A stretch of DNA of 21,551 nt from a virus. Location: positions 1 through 21,551 of IMG/VR virus record IMGVR_UViG_3300030419_004901; one strand, 5' to 3'. A program made the position numbers and the translations under genes. Below the pieces are notes generated by a model that saw nothing but the letters and a program-made list of their open reading frames with translations, was not told the origin of the DNA and ran no database searches. Below are positions 7,601-16,600 of this stretch, one piece after another (position 1 is the stretch's first letter; each line of letters begins with the position of its first letter).

Positions 7601-10600
7601 ACAGGAGAAACTCTTTCTTATGCTACAACTGGTACAGCAATTGATGGATTGAATACTTCTAATGAATATCTTGTTAAAAAAGTAAATGAGGATTCTTTTA
7701 AACTTGCTCCTGTTGGATTAGGAACTACATCTAAAAATGAATATTTGGATAGTGAACAGTATGTTGATTTAAAATCTGTAGGTACTGGAATTCATTCATT
7801 CAATTATCCGGTAATTTCGGTTACTGTTACTGGGAATATTGGAGTATCTACTTTAGCAAATCAAGATTTTAATGCCCAATTGCAACCTATTTTTAGAGGT
7901 GGTGTAAACTCGGTTCATCTCACCAATAAAGGTTCTGCATATGGATCCAATGAAATTCTTAATTATGACAGACAACCTCAATTTGAATTAAGAAGTGGTA
8001 AAGAAGCTGAAGTATTGGTAGTTGTTAGTAATGGAAAAATTCAAGAAGTTTTAGTTACCACAGGAGGATCTGGATATAATACTCCTCCTGATATCACAAT
8101 TAATGGTGAGGGTAATTATGCTGTTCTTACTCCTGTTGTAGAAAGTGGAGAATTAAAAGAAGTTAAAGTCATTAGTGGTGGAACTGGATATACTGATGAT
8201 ACCACTCTTACCATAGAGGCAGCTGGTACTCAGTCTGAGATGAGAGCAGATCTTCAGAAATGGACTGTTAACCTCTTTAGAAAGAATTTAAACAGTATTA
8301 GTCCTGATGATGGAATTATTACAAAATCAGAAAGAGATAATTTTGGAATAGAATATACTCATTTATATGCTCCTCGTAAACTTAGAGAATCCACATATGT
8401 AAGGAATACTGCTAATGAGGTTCAGTATGGAACTTATGATCTTAAACTGTTACAGAATCAAGAACAGTCCTCAGGATATCATTCTCCTATATTAGGATGG
8501 GCATATGATGGAAACCCCATCTATGGTCCTTATGGATATACTACCCCTACAGGTGGTGTTGCCAGAGTAATGAAAACTGGATACGAATTAGTTACTAAGT
8601 CTAATCGTCCTTCTACTTCCATTTTCCCTCAAGGATTCTTTAATGAGGATTATGAGTATAGAGGTAATGGAGACCTTGATGAGCATAACGGTAGATATGG
8701 AGTAACGCCAGAATATCCAAATGGTGTTTATGCATACTTTACTACTATTAATACTGGACAAAGAGATACTTCTGGAGCATTTGAAAACTATTGGAGACCA
8801 GCGTTCCCATATGTTATTGGAACATGTTTCTATTCGGAACCAAATATAACCAACTGGGCTAAATCTTACAATCAAGAAGAAGTTGATTTAAATTCAAATG
8901 AAGGTAAGTGGTTTAGAAATACTTTAAATTATCAATTTAAATCCAGTAATAGTTCTTATGATTTTGTTTTTGATCCTGATGCTAAGAAAAATCAATTAGT
9001 TAATATTGATTCAGTTTCCACAGGTGAAGTTGGATCTGTTGGTGTATTAACAGGAGGAACCAATTATAATACCAATGACAGAGTTTTATTTGATAATTCT
9101 CTTACTGGTGGAACTAATGCATCTGCTAAAGTTAAGAATTTATACAGTCCTGGAATTTCTTCTGTAAGTGTAGCTACCACTTCTATATCTAATGTCGAAT
9201 TTGCTACTTTTGATAAAGTTGGAAATATAGTAGGATTTGCTACTGCTCCACATGGATTCAAAAATGGAGAAACCTTTACTGTTTCTGGATTAAGTACTTA
9301 TTTGCCTCATCTTGAAGGATCATATGAGATTGGCATAAGAACTGATAATTTTGTAACTACTCTTGGTATTGGAAGCACTAATGTAACTGGATTAACTACT
9401 TTCTTCTATACTACAGGATTCCTTGATTATCCCTTTATTAGAGAGAATGATATTCTTAGTATAGGTAATACTGAGAAAGTTAAGGTTCTGAATATAGACA
9501 AAGTTGGTAAAAGAATTAGGGTTAGAAGAGCAGTTGATGGAACCGTAGGTTTTGCATATAGTTCATCTACTCTTCTAAAAGAAAATCCACGTAAATTTAC
9601 TATTAATACTGGATTTAGAACTGATTACAGTTATACTGCAAATAAAGAGATTTACTTTAATCCTAATGAATCAGTTGGTATTGGAACATCTGCTATTGCC
9701 GGAATAGGATCAACAGCAGTCTTCTCAATGCCTGGATTGGGAGCAACTCAAGTATTTGTTCCATATAGTCAGATCTATATTCCAAATCATGGATTAAAGA
9801 CTGGCGAGAAAGTTACGTATTCAAATCAGGGTGGAACAGGTATTCAATGTTGGCATCCTATAACAGGAATTACTTCTGGAACTACTTTTAAACTACCTGA
9901 AGGTACAGATCTTTATATTGCTAATTTTGGAAGAGATTTTATTGGAGTTTCAACTGTTAAAGTAGGTTTAGGAACTACTGGAACTTTTGTCGGGGTAGGA
10001 TCTACTACTACACAAAGATTGCCATATTTCCAGAATTTTGGTATTGGCGATTATCATAGTTTCACTACAAAGAGATCTAGTGTAATAAGTGGAGAACTTC
10101 AGCAAAATATAGTTACTGTATCTGCTGCATCTACTCATGGATTGAGTTTACTTGATGAGGTCCAATTTAAAGCCATTCCAACAAGTACTCAAAATGTAAA
10201 TGTAAAATATGATGATGACAATAGAAGAGCAGTATTTAATTCTGTAACTTGGGCAGCAGGAGATGTAGATACTACTTACGATACTATCACCCTTAATAAT
10301 CATGGATTGAAGACAGGAGATAAAGTACTTTATAAAGCTTCTTCTGCTTCTGGTGGATTGACAAATGAGGCAATGTATTATGTTCTGTATTACAGTAAGG
10401 ATAAGATTAGATTATGTGCTACTGAATATGATTTAAACTTAAATGTTCCAAATTATATTGATATTACAAGTGCTACTATAGGAACTATATGTTTAATCAA
10501 TCCTGAACTTAATGTCTATAGAAACAAGATTATTGAATTTGATTTATCAGATTCTACTTTATCATCTACAGTAGGTTTTACAACTTATTCAGCATTTGCT

Positions 10601-13600
10601 CTTAATTTCTATAAGGATGCTGAATTTAGATATAATTTTGAATCTACTGGAACTTCTGATAATTTTGAAGTTGTTAGAAATGGGCAAGTTGGTATCAGTA
10701 CAGATGCAAATGTTAAATTGATATTAAATGATGATGTTCCTAACAATTTGTATTATAAGTTAGATGTTGTAAATGAAAATCTTATTGATGATGTTAAGAA
10801 AGAAATTGTAATTGATACCGATGTTTATAATAATAATCAAATCAATTTAGTTAACAGTAAGTATTCCGGAGCTCATAAGGTTGTTGGTCTGGGTACAACT
10901 ACATTTACATACAATCTGAAGGAATATCCTGAAGTAGATTCTTATACCTCAACAACGGCAAATCTTTATTATACTACCAAATCTTTAACTGCTTACGGTG
11001 CTATTGCTTCTATTGAAATGGTTAATGGTGGTAGAAGTTATGAGTTTGCTCCAGGAATTGATACAGTATCTTCTTCTTACGGAAAAGGTGCTATTTTAGA
11101 AGTAAGTAGTGAATCTATTGGAAATATTAAGAAAGATACAATTGAAGATATTGGTTTTGATTATCCATCCGATTTTACATTAAGTCCTTCTCTCAATCTT
11201 CCTGAAATTCTACAAATAGAATCTCTTGCTTCTTTCTCCCATATTGGCGTTTCTTCAGGTGGTAAGAATTACATAACTGATCCAAGTTTAGTTGTAATTG
11301 ATGGATATACCAATAAAGTAATAGAAGATGTTGCTCTGGAGTTTAAGGTAGGAAATCCTACAGTTAGGATCCTTAAGAATACTTCAGGAATGTATGATAC
11401 ACAACCAACAATTATTCCTATTAGTAATTCAAATGGTGTTGGTATCAATAGTATCACTTATACCACCACTTCTCCCGGTATTGTAACGGCAGGAATTAGT
11501 ACTGGATTCAGCGAGGATTTCCCAATTGCTGTTGGAGATAAAGTATTGGTTGAAAATGTAAGTGTTGGAGTTGGATCTACTGCTAAAGGATTTAATTCTG
11601 CTGCTTACACTTATGCTTTATTCCCTGTTATTGCTGTAGAAGAAAGTTTGGGTGGCAATAAAGGATCTATTACCTATGATATGTCTTCGGTTCTTGATTC
11701 TGGAGAATTCCCTGGTTTATTCAATGAGGATGCTTCTGCTGGTAGAATAATACCACAGAAAGATTTCCCAATATTTGATATAGTCTTAAAGAAAAATAAT
11801 TACTTAATTGGAGAAAAGGTTTCTTCAAATACTGCAGATGGTACTGTTGAAACATGGAATAGCAAAACTGAAACTTTAAAAGTCTCTACAAATTCTGATC
11901 TTCTTGTAGGAGAAGTAATAAGTGGAGATACTTCTGGAACTCAAGGTGTTATTAAGAAGAAATATGATTTTGATTCTTATATTACATTGGGAGCTTCTTC
12001 TGATGTTAACAAAGGATGGACATATGATACTGGAAAACTAAATGATACTGTCCAAAGGATTCCTGACAATAATTATTATCAATATTTCTCATATGCATTA
12101 AAATCTAAAGTTCCTTATGAAACTTGGAATGAACCAGTTACTTCATTAAACCATACTTCAGGATTTTTAAAGTTCTCTGATTTGATTATTGAAAGTAAAG
12201 ATAATAATCCATCTACTGTAGGTCTTGGTACTACTACTTCATATATTGAAGTTATTGCTGATCTTTATGGAGAAGGAAGTATAAACTGTGTTTATAATTT
12301 CGACTTAGCAACTGAAGAAGCATCTATAATAGGCGGTTCTTTAGTTTCTGATGAAATTGTTTTCCAGAATCGAGTCTTAAGTGATTATTCTGAGGCAATT
12401 GGTAATAGAGTTCTTATAATAGATGACTTCAGTGGAGACTTTAATCATAAACCAAGGGCAACCAAATACTCTGTTGTTGATGAGTTTAAATTAACTTCTG
12501 CAAGAACTAAGAAGTATTTTACTCTTGTACGGGATACTTTATACACTAAAGAAAGACAGGTACTTATTGTTTCTCTTCTTCAAGATGGAGTCAATGGATA
12601 TCTTAACCAATATGGTAGAGTTGAGACTCATCCAGATCTTGGATCATTTGATTGGAAGATAAGTGGAACTGAAGGACAACTTCAATTCTATCCTATTAAG
12701 TCAAAATATAACAACTATGATGTTACATATCTTTCACACGATTTAAAGAGTAGTGCATCTGGAATAGGTAGTACTGCTTTAGGAAGTATTGCTCACATTA
12801 ACTCTCATCATAAAGCACTGGCCAGTGGAACAAATAGTGCAACTACTATCGTAGGAATTGCTTCTACTTATCGTTCTGCTAAAATTTTGGTGGAAATAGG
12901 AGCAGATGATGGTTCTTACTATGAGTTTGATGAATTAAATCTAATTCATGACGACTCAACAGTTGATATGGTTGAGTATGGACAATTAACAGATCATAAT
13001 AATAGTCCTTTTGGTGTTGGTGGATTAGGAACTTATTATTCTTATCTTGATGGATCAAGAATAAAAATTGACTTTACTCCTGATTCTGCATTAGGGGTAG
13101 GACATAGTGTTAATGCTCTTACAGTTTCAATAGCAAGCAGTGTATCTACTGCAACTGGAGTAGGAACTGCTAAGGAATTAAATACTGGTCTTCTTGATTC
13201 TTGGTATACTTCTATTGCTGCTTCAGGAACACCTGGTGTAAGTACTATTGCAGAATATCATCCAGATTCCATGGGTGCTTATTATGTGGTTCAAATAGAA
13301 GATACAACCAATAAGCGTTATGAAATGTGCGAAGTTGTTGTCTGTGATGATTATAGTTCTGAGACTACTGATACTGATTATGTGGCACTAACAGAATTTG
13401 GTAATATTAGAGCTCATACAACTGGATTAGGAACTATTAGTGCTAACATTACAGGTTCTAATAGAACTCATCTAACCTTTATCCCAAATCATAACATTAA
13501 GGTTCAAGTAAGAGTATTCCAGAATGTTTTGAGTTTGGTTAAAGACGGAATTGATGCAAGTAGTATTGACTTTACTAATGCTGAAATTCTATCAAGTTAT

Positions 13601-16600
13601 GGTACATACAAAGGAACTCATGCTGATATTAAGAGAACCTTTGGATTACTTCATAACCAAAGACCAATCTTCCAGAGATTTGTTGATGGAAGTGATTCCA
13701 GCATAGTTAGTGTTTCTGCAGATACTATTGTTATTCCAGAGCATTATTTTGTAACGGGAGAACAACTTAAGTATTCTTATGCTGGATCTGGTACTACTCA
13801 GGCAATTGGAATTGCGTCTACTTCTGTAGCAGGTATTGGTACTACTACCAGATTACCAGAAACAGTTTATGCTATTAAGATAGATGAGAGACGTATTAAG
13901 TTAGCAACAACTGCTACTAATGCTCTTTTACAAAATCCTGTCGCAATTGGAATTACTGCTGTTGGAATTGGAACTTCTCACTCCTTTACCGCAACAAACC
14001 AAAACGCAAAAGCAATGATTGCAATTGACAATTGGATACAATCTCCAATTGTTGGTGGATCTGTTACTACTACTCTTGCTAAAGATGTATCTCTTTTAGA
14101 TGATAAAATTACATTCACTGGTATAACCTCATTCTTTAGTGGAAATCTAGTTCAGATTAACAATGAAATTATGAAGATCAACACTGTTGGTCTTGGAAGT
14201 ACTAATAGAATACTTGTTGAAAGACCTTGGATGGGAACAGGACTTTCTACTCATTCATCTGGTACTTTGGTTCAAATCATTGAAGGTAATTATAATATTC
14301 GCGAGAATAAGATTCATTTTGTTGAAGCACCATATGGTCCAGATCCTATATCTACAACAACTGCTGAACCAGATGATAGAGATTGGGTAGGTGTCTCTAC
14401 ACATTCCACATTCCAAGGTAGAACCTTTATGAGGAATGCTGCAACAGGAACGGATGCTACACCATATACTAATAATATAATTTTTGATGATATTTCTAAT
14501 CAGTTTACTGGTATTGCTAAGACATTTACTCTTAAGAAAGATGGTGGTACTAATGCTACTGGATTCTCCACCAGCAATGGTATTATCTTAATTAATGGAG
14601 TTTTCCAAGGTCCTGAAGGGACTCAAACTGATGTGGAAGATTATGATATGAGTGAGAGTTCTGGTATCTCCAGTATTACATTTACCGGAACTGCTACTTC
14701 GGCAACTTATGATGTAAACAATGCAAATATTCCCGTAGGTGGAATAATTGTTTCTGTAGGATCTACCGAAGGATTTGGATTACAACCTTTAGTTGCTGCT
14801 GGTGGTACTGCAGTTGTTTCTGCTGCTGGAACTGTTTCATCAATTGGTATTGGAACAAGTGGAACTGGATATAGACTTAATGTTCAACCAACGGTTAATG
14901 TTGCCATTCAAACTTCCAGTTTGTATGCTGCGAATTATACTGGAATTGGTACTGCTCAAATCGTTAATGGTGGAATTACTGGAATCGCAATTACAAATCC
15001 ACATGTCTTCTATGCTCCAGTAGATGTTTCTAATGTTGGATACAGTTCTATAACCGGACTTTCAACTGTTACTACACATCAAGCTCATGGGTTGCAAGTT
15101 GGAGAACAAGTAAATCTATCAGGTATTGCATTCACTTGCGATTACACTGCTCCTATTGGCATCTATACAGCGGATTATACAAGTAGTACTGGTGTGATGA
15201 CAGTTACTACCAGCAGTGCTCATGGATTTAATGCTACTAACAAGTCAAGTGTTGTCATCTTTACCGGACTTGGAATGACATGTGCTATAGATGCTGGTGT
15301 CACAACACATTACTATCCTAGAGGTAAGGATCCAGCATATAACAGTGCTGTTGCAATTGCTTCAACATCAACAACTCAAATTACAGTTAATGTTGGTGTT
15401 GCTGGTCCTGGAGATCAATATGCTCATACATTTAAGAGAGCAAAGGCAAATGCTATAGTTTCTGGTGGTGATTACCTTCATAACTTTGTTAGTGGTGTAA
15501 CAAGTTGTGTTGTTAGTGGTGGTAATTATCTCCACACCTTTGATAGTGTTGGAGTTACAAGTATTACTGTAACAGGTATTGGATCTATTACTCCTACCGC
15601 TGCTACTTACAATCCTCTAACTGGTAATTTGGTACTAACAGTAGGGTCTGGACACACTTACACCACCAGTGATACTGTAGGTATTGGTACAAGTGCATTA
15701 GTCTTTACTTGTGCTTTAGATGATGATTCTACTACACATTCTTATCCTCGCTCTACAGACCCTGTAGCGGGCGTGAACACTGCTATTACGGCAATAACGG
15801 ATTCTACCATCACCGTCAATGTAGGCACCTCTAAGAGCGTCTTCTTCGATGTTTACGATGCTCAATATACTGGTTCAACTGGTATTATGACTTTGAATAT
15901 TGGAAGTCATGGATTAACTACTGGAACCAGCATAAGATTGATGAATGAAGGATTATCATTCCGTTGTGCAATGGATGATTATAAGACTATTCATAAGTAT
16001 CCTCGTTCTACTGATCCATATTATGATACTGCAATTTCTATTGCTGCAACGACTGCAAGTACTATTGCATTAAATGTTGGTATTACGAGTTTGAAATATG
16101 ATGATGTTTCTGCTGCTACATATGATCCAGCAACTGGTGATTTGGTTCTAACTGTTGGTGCAGGACATAGTTTAAGTGAAGGAGTTAATGTTGCAATTGC
16201 GACAGCATCTTTAACTTTCACTTGTGCAAGAGATGCTCATGCTACAGAGCATAGTTATCCAAGGAAGCCTGATCCAACATATGCTGGTGTTCCTATTGAT
16301 AGTGTAGGAACAACAACTACCTTTGTTGTTAATGTTGGTACATCTACTGTTCCTACATTCTATCAAGGTGGAGGAAAAGTTCAAGCAGCTATTATTGCTC
16401 CAAGAGCAAAGAATTTCTCATCTTCAACTCAAGATCCTGCTTCTCGTGGAACCCCTGTTGTAAGAGTTCTTGATAATAAAACATTTACTGTCAATACTGG
16501 AGTATCAACAAGAACTCATTTCTATGCAAGAGGTGGTAAAGTTGAGAAAGATCTTAAGGTTAAATTCGATGATCCTCTATCATACTCCGATCTTGATCTG

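Noticed and set aside
15030-16365. CRISPR or DNA tandem repeat in the repetitive region
   Set aside because: The repetition is at protein level with ~85-residue units, and the DNA copies are diverged. There are no short direct repeats with regular spacers.
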